From NCBI RefSeq assembly GCF_020616555.1, contig NZ_CP085173.1:4661501-4725500 (forward strand): a stretch of DNA of 64,000 nt. Direction: 5' to 3'. The notes under the pieces are model-generated. The model worked only from the letters and a program-made list of their open reading frames with translations, made no database searches and was not told the DNA's origin. Made by a program: the position numbers and the translations under genes. Shown here in pieces: positions 25,744 to 34,043 of this stretch. The DNA is from Streptomyces longhuiensis (lineage in GTDB: Bacteria > Actinomycetota > Actinomycetes > Streptomycetales > Streptomycetaceae). How positions within the stretch are numbered: the stretch's first letter is position 1; every line of letters begins with the position of its first letter.

Positions 25744-26417
25744 TCGTCCCCCGGCACGCCGTAGTTCGGCGCCGCGTCCGGGGCGAGCGCCCGCTGCACG
25801 TACGCCTCCTGCTGGGGCTCCCACCGTTTCCACAGGTCCGCGAGCTCCGCGATCGGGTCGCCCTCGGTCCAGTCCACGCGCAGGTCCGTCACCGGCCACT
25901 GCTGCGCGTCGACGACGAGGAGCCCGGCCGAGTGGACGGGGCCCGCCTCGCCGCCCGCCGCCGCGCCCGCGGTCAGCGCGTCGACGAGGCGGCGGGCGAG
26001 CGGAGCCTGAGGGTCCGCGCCCGTGAACGCATCGAGTACCGCCTGGGGGACTCCGGGGCCCGCCAGCAGGTTCCCCGCGGCCACGGCGTCGGGGCCGACC
26101 GCCTCCGCGTACGTGCCGAGAGTCCGCGCACCTGAGAAGACCGCGCCGGGTCCGGAGACGCCGACGGCCGTCAACTGCCGCCACTCGGCGTGGGGTTGGC
26201 CGGCCACCTCGCGCACGGCCGTCTTCGCGGACACCCCGGATTCCAGGAGGTCGAGCAGGCGGGTGCCCAGGCGCGGGTCGGTGACGTTCTGGGAGCAGAC
26301 CGCGCCCACTCCGGGCCGTACGTGCGCGCAGCGCGCGGCGACGGCCGGCGAGGACGAGGTGACAGCCACCCCGAACCGGCCCGTGCGCGGGCACCGCGCG
26401 GCGATCGAGAACGTCAT
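25740..26417 (-). CDS. DUF1028 family protein (Ntn-hydrolase-like)
   Basis: This 225-residue protein begins TFSIAARCPRTGRFGVAVTS and continues GVGAVCSQNVTDPRLGTRLLDLL, the hallmarks of DUF1028. The family is predicted to have an N-terminal-nucleophile hydrolase fold and has no settled function. It starts at ATG 26417, overlapping the RidA stop (ATGA). Its C-terminus adds about 30 residues (WKRWEPQQEAYVQRAL) found in longer members. Being locked between RidA and an amidohydrolase suggests a hydrolytic or deaminating step in the same pathway. Confidence 0.88.
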   Translation of the reverse strand: MTFSIAARCPRTGRFGVAVTSSSPAVAARCAHVRPGVGAVCSQNVTDPRLGTRLLDLLESGVSAKTAVREVAGQPHAEWRQLTAVGVSGPGAVFSGARTLGTYAEAVGPDAVAAGNLLAGPGVPQAVLDAFTGADPQAPLARRLVDALTAGAAAGGEAGPVHSAGLLVVDAQQWPVTDLRVDWTEGDPIAELADLWKRWEPQQEAYVQRALAPDAAPNYGVPGDE

Positions 26418-26836
26418 CGGCGCTCCTTCGGGATGACGGCCGTGGCGTCGATCTCGACGAGCCACTCCGGGCGGGCGAGCGCCGAGACGACCAGGCCCGT
26501 GGAGACGTAGTGGACGCCCTTGAGCCGGCGGCCCATGACACGGTAGACGGGCTCGCGGAAGCGGATGTCCGTCAGATAGACGGTGATCTTGACGATGTCG
26601 TCGAGGCGGCTGCCGGACTCCTCCAGGAGCATCGCGATGTTCGCCATGGCCTGCTCGGCCTGGGCGGCGACGTCCCCGACGCCGACGTTCTCGCGGGTGT
26701 CGAGGTCCTGGCCGATCTGGCCGCGCAGATACACCGTGCCGTCGGCGACGACCGCCTGCGCGAGGTCGTTGGACAGGTCCTGCTCGGGGTAGGTGTCCGC
26801 CGTGTTGAAGGGGCGGACACGCCGGTGGGTCGTCAC
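26414..26836 (-). CDS. RidA/YjgF family enamine/imine deaminase
   Basis: This 140-residue protein carries the Rid signature: VYLRGQIGQDLD, VKITVYLTDIRFREPVYRVMGRRL and the C-terminal ALARPEWLVEIDATAVI with the carboxylate-binding Arg. RidA proteins hydrolyse reactive 2-aminoacrylate-type enamines. RutC in uracil breakdown and 2-aminomuconate deaminases are pathway-specific members. It overlaps its operon neighbours on both sides, so a dedicated catabolic role is more likely than general housekeeping. Confidence 0.93.
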   Translation of the reverse strand: MTTHRRVRPFNTADTYPEQDLSNDLAQAVVADGTVYLRGQIGQDLDTRENVGVGDVAAQAEQAMANIAMLLEESGSRLDDIVKITVYLTDIRFREPVYRVMGRRLKGVHYVSTGLVVSALARPEWLVEIDATAVIPKERR

Positions 26837-28305
26837 TTGGCCTTCCTCCCGAGGGTGCCGAGGACGTTGTCGCTGAGGCCGGCCGCGTCCTTCACCAGGT
26901 CGAGCGGGCCCTCCCAGTCGAAGTTGCGGTACACCGCGCCGAGGTGCGCGAACGGCGGGGACTGCGCGAAGAGCTGGAAGGTCAGCCGGTGGCCCGCGTA
27001 GTCCGAGTTGAGCAGGTCACGGGCGTAGGCGAGGAGCTTGCGGCGGTCCTCGGCGACCCAGTGCTCGTTGATCGAGTAGAACTTGTCGAGCCACGGCTTG
27101 GTGTCCGGGTGGTCGAAGGACGCCTTGTCGGGCGTGATGCAGATCTGCCCGCCGCACAGCTCGCGCGCGATGTGCATCATCTCGTGCAGCTGCGAGCAGG
27201 CCAGGACGCGGCCGGTGTACAGCAGCGACTGGTTCGGCATGAGGAGCCCGCCGGGGCTGGGCTCGGCCATGGCGATGGACGCGGTCAGGTGCGCGTTGAT
27301 GCCCTCGCGGTAGCAGGCCAGCGTCGCGAGCTTCTCCTGTACGGCCTGCTGCTTCTCCAGGCCCGTCTGCTTCACGTTCCACAGCGCGGCGCCGATCATC
27401 AGGTCCGCGAGCCGCAGGTTGCGCTGCGTGAACGCGAACGCGCTGTAGCGGTGGAGCGTGGCGCGGATGAAGGTCGCGGCCTTGGTGTCCCGGTAGAAGA
27501 GGACGTTCTCCCAGGGGATCTCGACGTCGTCGAAGACGACCAGGGTGTCGACCTCGTCGAAGCGGCTGGAGACCGGGTAGTCGGCGGGCGGCTTGCTGCC
27601 GGCGAAGCCCGTGCGGCAGATGTACTTCAGGCCCGGCGAACCCATGTCGGCGATGAAGCCGAGGGCGTAGTCGGAGAGTTCGGAGTCGCCCCAGTTCGCG
27701 ATCGTCGGCTTCGTGAACGCCTGGTTCGAGTAGGCGGCGGCCGTCTCGTACTTGGCGCCGCGCACGACGATGCCGCTGTCCGTCTCCCGCACGACGTGGA
27801 GGAGCATGTCCGGGTCCTGGTCCTGGGGGCGCTTGGAGCGGTCGCCCTTCGGGTCGGTGTTCGCCGAGACGTGGAAGGGATCGGCGTACAGCGCGTGGTC
27901 GATGTGCCGCTTGACGTTCTCCGCGTACGTCGGGTTGATCGCGTTGAGGACGTCCTGGCCGTCGATGAGCGACCAGACCTCGCCGATCGTCTCGTCCCCG
28001 ACGCGGGTGACGACCCCGCCGACGTCGCTCAGCACGGCGTCCGTCGCCGCCCGCTTCGCGTCCCAGTCCTCGCGGGTGCGCGGCGGCTTCTGCTGGATCG
28101 CGTTGACCTCGCCGGTCGACTCGTCCTCGTACGTCATCGAGTCCCGGGTCGCCGGGTCGTGCGCCATGTCGTAGATCCGGGCGCGTATGTCGACCAGCGG
28201 CTTGAACGCGGGGTGCGTGGTCACGTCGGTGACCTTCTCGCCGTTCATCCATACGTCGCGGCCGTCGCGGATCGACTCGCGGTACTGGTCTCCGGTGCGG
28301 ATCAT
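26833..28305 (-). CDS. HpaB-type FADH2-dependent aromatic/heterocycle monooxygenase
   Basis: This 490-residue protein spans the 4-hydroxyphenylacetate 3-hydroxylase family (N-terminal HpaB_N, then the acyl-CoA-dehydrogenase-like C-domain). Markers are RTGDQYRESIRDGRDVWMNG at the start, DPDMLLHVVRETDSGIVVRGAKYETAAAYSNQA near residue 170 and FDDVEIPWENVLFYRD near 265. It uses reduced flavin from the flavin reductase encoded just upstream (4-bp overlap). Family members hydroxylate phenols and pyrrole-2-carboxylate. Here the RidA, amidohydrolase and nucleobase-type transporter neighbours suggest an N-heterocycle substrate (inferred). Confidence 0.92.
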   Translation of the reverse strand: MIRTGDQYRESIRDGRDVWMNGEKVTDVTTHPAFKPLVDIRARIYDMAHDPATRDSMTYEDESTGEVNAIQQKPPRTREDWDAKRAATDAVLSDVGGVVTRVGDETIGEVWSLIDGQDVLNAINPTYAENVKRHIDHALYADPFHVSANTDPKGDRSKRPQDQDPDMLLHVVRETDSGIVVRGAKYETAAAYSNQAFTKPTIANWGDSELSDYALGFIADMGSPGLKYICRTGFAGSKPPADYPVSSRFDEVDTLVVFDDVEIPWENVLFYRDTKAATFIRATLHRYSAFAFTQRNLRLADLMIGAALWNVKQTGLEKQQAVQEKLATLACYREGINAHLTASIAMAEPSPGGLLMPNQSLLYTGRVLACSQLHEMMHIARELCGGQICITPDKASFDHPDTKPWLDKFYSINEHWVAEDRRKLLAYARDLLNSDYAGHRLTFQLFAQSPPFAHLGAVYRNFDWEGPLDLVKDAAGLSDNVLGTLGRKAK

Positions 28306-28838
28306 GCGCCGTGCTCCTTGGGGGAGTTGAGGGGGCTCGGGGTGGCGTACGTACGGGCGTGGTGGACGAGCGGGCGGGCGCCGGAGGCCGCGGAGGCGAC
28401 GACGGCACCGAACAGGACCTGGTGGGTGCCCCGCGTGACGGGGTCGGCGAGCCGGCAGTCGAAGGCGGCGGCCGCGCCGCGCAGGACGGGCGCGCCGGTG
28501 GCGAGCACGTCCCACTCGGCGCAGTCGAAGTCGTACGGGCCGCTGCCGTGGGCGGGGCGGCCCGCGAACACGTCCGAGACGTGGGCCTGGCCGGTGGCGA
28601 GGACGCTCACGGCGATGACGCCGTTGCGCACGGCGGCCGCGGCGAGGGGGCTCCGCTCGTTCACACAGACCAGCAGCGAGGGCGGGTCGGCGGAGACGGA
28701 GCACATGGCGGAGACGGTCTGGGCGAAGCGACCGGCCGGTCCTTCAGTGGAGACAACGGTCACGCCCGTCGCGGCGTTCCCCATCGCGGCCACGAAGTCC
28801 TGGCGGGATGTGAGGAGTTGATCCGGAGCAATGGTCAT
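28302..28838 (-). CDS. Flavin reductase (HpaC-like) partner of the monooxygenase
   Basis: This 178-residue split-barrel flavin reductase has FVAAMGNAATGVTVVST, the substrate loop SADPPSLLVCVNERS near residue 55 and the C-terminal HHARTYATPSP. It reduces FMN or FAD with NAD(P)H and supplies it to the oxygenase. It is the first gene of the operon. Its stop overlaps the next start by 4 bp. A palindrome (28908-28935) lies 70 nt upstream, probably the LysR binding site. Confidence 0.92.
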   Translation of the reverse strand: MTIAPDQLLTSRQDFVAAMGNAATGVTVVSTEGPAGRFAQTVSAMCSVSADPPSLLVCVNERSPLAAAAVRNGVIAVSVLATGQAHVSDVFAGRPAHGSGPYDFDCAEWDVLATGAPVLRGAAAAFDCRLADPVTRGTHQVLFGAVVASAASGARPLVHHARTYATPSPLNSPKEHGA

Positions 28839-28907
28839 GAGCGGCCTCCCTCGGAGCGAGTGGGCTGTGGTGCGACCACTATGCGAGGGGAAGCCTGCAT
28901 CCGTACA

Positions 28908-28935
28908 ACAGATCTTTTCGTGTTACTGGATCTGT
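28908..28935. promoter_or_regulatory. Palindromic LysR-type operator upstream of the oxygenase operon
   Basis: ACAGATC (28908-28914) and GATCTGT (28929-28935) are perfect 7-bp arms 14 nt apart. The core ACAGAT recurs in the promoter region of the transporter gene (29931-29936). It sits 70-97 nt upstream of the flavin reductase start, the usual place for a LysR activation site. Confidence 0.65.
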
Positions 28936-28975
28936 TTTGGAGATGGCTTCAGATGTGCGGCCCTGAGCTGGGCCG

Positions 28976-29884
28976 TCAGGACCTGAGCGCCTCCCGGCAC
29001 GCCGTCGCGAACGCCTGTGCGCGGCCCGTCAGCCGGACTCCGCGCAGCTTCGCCAGGACGACGGGGAGCGCGGGCAGCGGGTCGGCGAGCGGCAGGGCGA
29101 CGACGCTCGAACCGTCGTACGTGCGGTCGTGCGCGGGCCGCTGGTTGAGCAGCGACCAGCCGTATCCGGCGGCGACCAGGGCGCGCACGGTCTCGTAGCT
29201 CCTCGTGCGGTGGCTGACGCGCGGCTCGACGCCGGCCTTGGCGGCGACGGAGCGGAAGTAGTCGCGGCTGGCGGGCAGGTCGAGCAGGATCATCGGCTCG
29301 TCCGCGAGGTCCGCGAGGCGGGCCCGGCCGCCGCCCGCGAGCCGGTGCCCCTCGGGGACCAGGGCGTAGGGCGGGGCCATCGCGAGGACCTCGCACTCGA
29401 TGTCGGCGTCGAGATCCATGTCGTAGAGCAGCGCCAGCTCGCAGGCACCCGTGCGCAGGCTCTCCTGCACGGCCGGGATGTCGCCCTCGACCACCTCGAC
29501 GCGCACGGAGGGCTGGCGCTCGCCGAACTCCCGCAACAGGCGCGGCAGATAGAACGGGGCGAGCGTCTGGAAGCAGCCCACCGCCAGCTCGCCCACGAGG
29601 TCGGCGCCCAGGCTCCTGGCGGATTCGGCGAGTTCGTCGGCGTGGGTGAGGAAGCCGCGCAGCTCGTGCAGGAACCGCTCCCCCGCGGCCGTCAGCTCCA
29701 GGCCCTTGGCGTGCCGGCGGATCAGGAGCTGCACGCCGAGCTCGCGCTCCAGGTGGTGCACGGCGGTGGAGACCGCGGACTGCGAGACGTTGATGCGGTG
29801 CGCCGCGGCGGTCATGCTGCCGAGCTCGGCGGCGGCGAGGAAGTACCTCAGCTGCACGAGGGTGAAGTTCGCGTCCTTGGCCAT
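28976..29884 (-). CDS. LysR family transcriptional regulator
   Basis: This 302-residue regulator has a winged HTH (FTLVQLRYFLAAAELGSMTAAAHRINVSQSAVSTAVHHLER, from residue 7) and a periplasmic-binding-like effector domain. ATG 29884 begins KDANFTLVQLRYFL, the standard LysR N-terminus. It lies between the oxygenase operon, on the same strand, and the divergent NCS1 transporter. Both promoters carry ACAGAT dyads, so it is the likely activator of both. Confidence 0.93.
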   Translation of the reverse strand: MAKDANFTLVQLRYFLAAAELGSMTAAAHRINVSQSAVSTAVHHLERELGVQLLIRRHAKGLELTAAGERFLHELRGFLTHADELAESARSLGADLVGELAVGCFQTLAPFYLPRLLREFGERQPSVRVEVVEGDIPAVQESLRTGACELALLYDMDLDADIECEVLAMAPPYALVPEGHRLAGGGRARLADLADEPMILLDLPASRDYFRSVAAKAGVEPRVSHRTRSYETVRALVAAGYGWSLLNQRPAHDRTYDGSSVVALPLADPLPALPVVLAKLRGVRLTGRAQAFATACREALRS

Positions 29885-29920
29885 GGCGGGATTGTGCCCC
29901 GGGCGCCCGCGAGCTGTCTG

Positions 29921-29937
29921 CATCTTGAAAACAGATG
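29921..29937. promoter_or_regulatory. Candidate LysR site in the regulator/transporter intergenic region
   Basis: CATCTTGAAAACAGATG is an imperfect dyad (CATCTt/ACAGATG) between the divergent lysR and NCS1 genes, 38 nt upstream of lysR. Its right arm shares ACAGAT with the operon palindrome at 28908. Confidence 0.5.
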
Positions 29938-30053
29938 TAACTCCCGGGAAATCGATGTTTGACCGGGGATTGTGAGGGTGGCGAGACTCCCCAACCAACC
30001 CGCATGCCCGAACACCCCCGCCCGCCCCCTCGTTTTCCGGACAGGGAGTCCGT

Positions 30054-31487
30054 ATGCCCGCCACACCCGAGGCGGCCCCGGCCGTCGAGCAGCACACCAT
30101 CGACCACGTCCCCGAGAACGAGCGCCACGGCCGCGTCCGCGACCTGTTCACCATGTGGTTCGGCACGAACATCGCGCCGCTGCCGCTGGTCACCGGCGCC
30201 ATGGGCGTCCAGGTCTTCCACCAGTCGTTCTGGTCGAGCGTCGCGGCGATCCTGGTGGGCCAGCTCGTCGGCGCCGTCTTCATGGCGCTGCACTCGGCGC
30301 AGGGCCCGCAGCTCGGCGTCCCGCAGATGATCCAGAGCCGGGCGCAGTTCGGCAGCGTGGGCGCGCTGCTCATCGTGGTCGTGGCGGCCGCGATGTACAT
30401 AGGCTTCTTCGCCTCGAACATCATCCTGGCGGGCAAGTCGCTGCACGGCCTCGCGCCCGCCGTGCCGGTCGACGCGGGCATCGTGCTGGGGGCGCTCGGC
30501 TCCGCACTGATCTGCTGGGTCGGCTACCGCCTCATCCACACCCTCAACAAGATCGCGACATGGGTGCTCGGCGTGGGCATCCTGGTCGGCCTCGCCGTCG
30601 TGGTCGCGCGCGGCCTGCCCGACGGCTTCTTCTCCGCGGGCTCCTTCACCTTCGCGGGGTGGCTCGCGACGGTGTCCCTGAGCGCCCTGTGGCAACTGGC
30701 CTTCGCCCCCTACGTCTCCGACTACTCGCGCTACCTGCCGCGCACCGTCCGTACGGCGTCGACCTTCTGGGCCACGTACTGGGGTTCGTGTCTCGGCTCG
30801 ACGCTGCCGTTCCTCGCGGGCACGGTGATCGGCCTCGCGTCGCCCGGCACGGACGACACGGTGGCGGGCTTCGACAGCGCGGCGGGCGGTTTCGGCCCGG
30901 TCGTGCTGCTCCTCTTCCTCTTCTCGGTCGTCAACCACAACGCGCTCAACCTCTACGGCGCGGTGCTGTCCCTGATCACCATCTGCCAGACGTTCCGCCC
31001 CGCGTGGACGCCGCGCCAGAGGGCCCGCGGCGTCGTCTCGGCGGTGGTCCTCGTGGGCGCGCTGCTCATCGCGACGGCGCTGTCCAGCGACTTCGTCTCC
31101 AGCTTCGTGAACCTCGTCCTGGTCCTGCTCGTCGTTCTCGTCCCCTGGACGGCGATCAACCTCATCGACTTCTACCTCGTCCACCGCGGCCGCTACGCGC
31201 TCGGCGACCTCTTCGCGCCCGACGGCGGGCGCTACGGCCGCTTCAACCCGGTGGCCCTGACCTCGTACGCGATCGGCATCGCGGTCCAACTCCCCTTCGT
31301 CGCCACGTCGCTGTACACGGGCCCGCTGGTCGCCCCACTCGGCGGCGCGGACCTGTCATGGCTCGTGGGCCTGCTGGTGACGGCCCCCGTGTACTACGTG
31401 TGGGCGCGCCGGGCGGCACTGCAGGGCGGGACCGCGGTGACGGAGACCGAGACGACAGCGACGGAGGCCGCTTCTGCGACCGTGTGA
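30054..31487 (+). CDS. NCS1 family nucleobase:cation symporter (cytosine/purine permease type)
   Basis: This 477-residue transporter has about 12 membrane segments. An N-terminal TMWFGTNIAPLPLVTGAMGV, then QMIQSRAQFGSVGALL and VSDYSRYLPR are typical of the NCS1 (CodB/PucI) family. It has a short acidic/Thr-rich tail. NCS1 members import cytosine, purines, allantoin, hydantoins or pyridoxine-like vitamins. Divergence from the lysR gene and the shared operator motif tie it to the oxygenase operon, so it probably imports that operon's substrate. Confidence 0.92.
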   Translation: MPATPEAAPAVEQHTIDHVPENERHGRVRDLFTMWFGTNIAPLPLVTGAMGVQVFHQSFWSSVAAILVGQLVGAVFMALHSAQGPQLGVPQMIQSRAQFGSVGALLIVVVAAAMYIGFFASNIILAGKSLHGLAPAVPVDAGIVLGALGSALICWVGYRLIHTLNKIATWVLGVGILVGLAVVVARGLPDGFFSAGSFTFAGWLATVSLSALWQLAFAPYVSDYSRYLPRTVRTASTFWATYWGSCLGSTLPFLAGTVIGLASPGTDDTVAGFDSAAGGFGPVVLLLFLFSVVNHNALNLYGAVLSLITICQTFRPAWTPRQRARGVVSAVVLVGALLIATALSSDFVSSFVNLVLVLLVVLVPWTAINLIDFYLVHRGRYALGDLFAPDGGRYGRFNPVALTSYAIGIAVQLPFVATSLYTGPLVAPLGGADLSWLVGLLVTAPVYYVWARRAALQGGTAVTETETTATEAASATV

Positions 31488-31776
31488 AGCCGGATGGACC
31501 CCGGCTGACGACGGGGCCCATCCGCTCGTCCGGGGCCATACCGTCGCGCAACCGCCGCGGTCCCGGACAGTGTCTGAGAGCCTGACGGCCGGAAATCTGG
31601 CGACAGGTCTCGCGGGAAGGCGGGTTCATCGATGGTCTGGCCAGGGAGTTCGACATGCGAGGCAGCGGTTCTGTGCAGCACTACGACCTGGGGTCGGGCC
31701 CCGCGAAGCTTCCTGACCCGGCCGATCCCGGACGGGACGGAACCCGAACTGACATCGGACGCAACGGGGATGCGCG

Positions 31777-32319
31777 GTGAAGGTACGGCCCTCCTCGATG
31801 CCTCCCGGGCGAGGCACCTCCGCCGGTGCGTTGGGCCTCGTCGCCCTCGCCCTGATCACGGCATGTTCGGGGGGCGGTACCGGCGCCGGGCGTGATGCCG
31901 GTGCGGACACTCGTCGGCACGTGCCCGCCTGGAAGTCGGGCGTGACCCCCGCCGAGGTCGGCGAGCTGATGCACGTATCGATTCCTGACGAGGCCACCGA
32001 TCGGCGGGCTGCCTACCAGAACGGTTTCCAGGACGACGGTCTTCTGCTGGCCTTCACGGTGCCGACCGCGCGTGTGGGCGCGTTCTTGACGGGGCTCGCC
32101 CCCGAGCAGCCGCTCACCCACCGCGCCGAGGCCCTGACTCGGTCGGTGAAGCCCATGACGCCGTTCGCGCGCCTCGGGCTGAAGGAGCCGGAGACACTTG
32201 CGGACGTGCGCGGAGGACCGGTGTGCGCGCCCTGTGCGGGCGAGTTGAACTCCCTCGAGGTGGCCGTGCATCCGGTCGATGCGCGGAGCAGCCGGGTCTA
32301 TCTGCGGGGGGTCGACTGA
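31777..32319 (+). CDS. Putative lipoprotein of unknown function
   Basis: This 180-residue protein starts at GTG 31777 after ACGGGGA. Its signal peptide ends LALITACSGGG, giving lipidated Cys near residue 29. The mature part has a conserved-looking segment (GVTPAEVGELMHVSIPDEATDRR) and a pair of Cys close together (VCAPCAGE) that could bind metal or form a disulfide. I do not recognise the family. The 289 bp upstream of it contains no gene I can support. Confidence 0.72.
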   Translation: MKVRPSSMPPGRGTSAGALGLVALALITACSGGGTGAGRDAGADTRRHVPAWKSGVTPAEVGELMHVSIPDEATDRRAAYQNGFQDDGLLLAFTVPTARVGAFLTGLAPEQPLTHRAEALTRSVKPMTPFARLGLKEPETLADVRGGPVCAPCAGELNSLEVAVHPVDARSSRVYLRGVD

Positions 32320-32536
32320 CCTGACGGGGTCGACCGGCCGGTGGACACCGGAGGGTGGACCTCAGGTGACGGACGCCGAGTGGTGGCGGTGAACGGGGCT
32401 GTCGGAGAGGCGGTGAGCGCGCCGGTCCCTGTGACTGCAGGGGCTCCGGTGACTGGAGAGGCGGTGCGTGGGGCCCCGCCCTACGATGGTCTGGGTTCTT
32501 CCTGTGGGTTCCTCCTCACATGGTTGGAGTCAGCTC

Positions 32537-33820
32537 ATGACGCATGCGACCCGAGGATTGCGCAGGGGGGCTGTGACCGCCGTGGCGGTGGGAACGCTCG
32601 CGGTGCCGGTGGCGGGTGGGTCCGCGTTCGCCACGCCGGCCTCCGTCTCCGCCGGCTCCAGCTCCGCCTCCGCCTTCCGCGCCGCCGACCCGCCCTCGCC
32701 GTCCGATTCCGCGACGGCGACCCCGGGCCAGGTCCAGAAGCTCACTCCCGCCGTGGAGAAGGAGCTCGACACCGCCGTGCAGAAGGTCATGGCCGAGGCG
32801 AACGTTCCGGGTGTGACCGTCGGCGTGTGGACGCCGGACAAGGGCGAGTACGTGAAGTCCTTCGGCGTCGCCGACAAGAGCACCGGCCAGAAGATGTCGC
32901 CCGACCTGCACATGCGTATCGGCAGCGAGACCAAGACCTTCACCGTCACGTCGATCCTGCAACTGGTCGACGAGAAGAAGGTCGGCCTCGACGATCCGAT
33001 CGGGAAGTACATCGACGGCGTCCCCAACGGCGACAAGATCACGATCCGTCAGCTCGCCGAGATGCGCAGCGGACTCTTCAACTACTCGGCGGACGACGAC
33101 TTCTACAAGGCGCTGACGTCGGACCCGGAGCGGCCGTTCACCCCGCAGCAGCTCCTCGACTACGCGTTCAAGCACCCCGTGCTGTTCGCGCCGGGCAAAC
33201 AGTTCTACTACTCCAACACCAACCTCATCCTGCTCGGCCTCGTGGTCGAGAAGGAGAGCGGCCAAGCCCTCAACGACTACATCCAGGACCACATCCTCAC
33301 CCCGGCCGGCATGAAGCAGACGCTGTTCCCGACCGGCAACGAGTTCCCGAAGCCGCGCTCGCAGGGCTACACGAACCAGACCGCGAACGGGAAGATCGAG
33401 GACACGGTCGACTGGAACCCGTCCTGGGGCTGGGCGGCGGGCGCGATGATCTCCACGCTGAACGACCTGCGCATCTGGGCACCCACGGTCGCCACGGGCA
33501 CGTTCCCCAACGGTGACGCGATGATCAGCCCCGCCGCGCAGAAGCAGCGCCTCATCACCCCGAAGACCACGATCCCGGGCGCGGGCTACGGCCTCGGCAT
33601 CTTCAACGTCCAGGGCTGGATAGGCCACAACGGCTCCCTGCCGGGCTACGAGTCCCTGACGATCTATCTGCCGTCGGCCAAGGCGACGCTCGTGGTGCTC
33701 CTGAACACGGACATCAACCACGACAACTCGGAGCCGAGCACCCTCTTCGGCCAGGCGATCACCAAGATCATCTCCCCGGACAACGTCTTCGACCTGCCGG
33801 CCCAGCCGGCGGCGAGGTGA
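32537..33820 (+). CDS. Secreted serine hydrolase (beta-lactamase/D-Ala-D-Ala carboxypeptidase fold)
   Basis: This 427-residue protein has a signal peptide (cleavage near ASAFATPAS-type boundary, GGSAFA around residue 32) and a Ser-rich linker. The class C beta-lactamase-like domain follows. Catalytic motifs are complete: SETK (S-x-x-K) near residue 135, YSN near 225 and HNG near 365. Related Streptomyces enzymes are DD-carboxypeptidases or esterases of the cell wall. ATG 32537 follows TTGGAG. The next gene is convergent, across a long-stem terminator. Confidence 0.92.
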   Translation: MTHATRGLRRGAVTAVAVGTLAVPVAGGSAFATPASVSAGSSSASAFRAADPPSPSDSATATPGQVQKLTPAVEKELDTAVQKVMAEANVPGVTVGVWTPDKGEYVKSFGVADKSTGQKMSPDLHMRIGSETKTFTVTSILQLVDEKKVGLDDPIGKYIDGVPNGDKITIRQLAEMRSGLFNYSADDDFYKALTSDPERPFTPQQLLDYAFKHPVLFAPGKQFYYSNTNLILLGLVVEKESGQALNDYIQDHILTPAGMKQTLFPTGNEFPKPRSQGYTNQTANGKIEDTVDWNPSWGWAAGAMISTLNDLRIWAPTVATGTFPNGDAMISPAAQKQRLITPKTTIPGAGYGLGIFNVQGWIGHNGSLPGYESLTIYLPSAKATLVVLLNTDINHDNSEPSTLFGQAITKIISPDNVFDLPAQPAAR

Positions 33821-33870
33821 CACGAACCGGCGCCCCCCGGCCCCCGCCCCCCAGCCCAGCCCAGCCCAGC

Positions 33871-33934
33871 TCACGATCACGTCTCCCGTCCGCGCCGTCC
33901 GCGCCGTCCGCGCAGGTGGGAGGCGTGATCGTGA
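33871..33934. terminator. Long-stem terminator between serine hydrolase and corA
   Basis: A 17-bp inverted repeat (33871-33887 with 33918-33934, one G-T pair) encloses a 30-nt loop made of three 9-bp gtccgcgcc-type repeats. It serves the convergent genes. The right half matches the gpmA terminator 1,320 bp away. Confidence 0.85.
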
Positions 33935-33968
33935 AAGCTGCTCCGTCATGCCCCGGGTTGCGACCGCC
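33901..33968. repeat. Diverged duplicate of the gpmA 3' end and terminator
   Basis: Aligned without gaps at an offset of 1,320 bp, 33901-33939 match 35221-35259 at 37 of 39 positions. The next 30 or so positions, which in the parent copy encode the gpmA C-terminus, match at about 70%. The gpmA stop triplet is altered here (ctg instead of cta on the plus strand). The copy lies immediately downstream of corA, so corA is bracketed by the two copies. Confidence 0.8.
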
Positions 33969-34043
33969 CGTTTTCCGGGCCTGATCAGACGGACGGTCCC
34001 CGTGCCCGTTCCCGCTCCCGTCGCCGCCGTCGCCGCCGTCGCC

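Noticed and set aside
31488..31776. Possible gene between the NCS1 transporter and the lipoprotein
   Set aside because: No frame has a start with a ribosome site or recognisable protein features.
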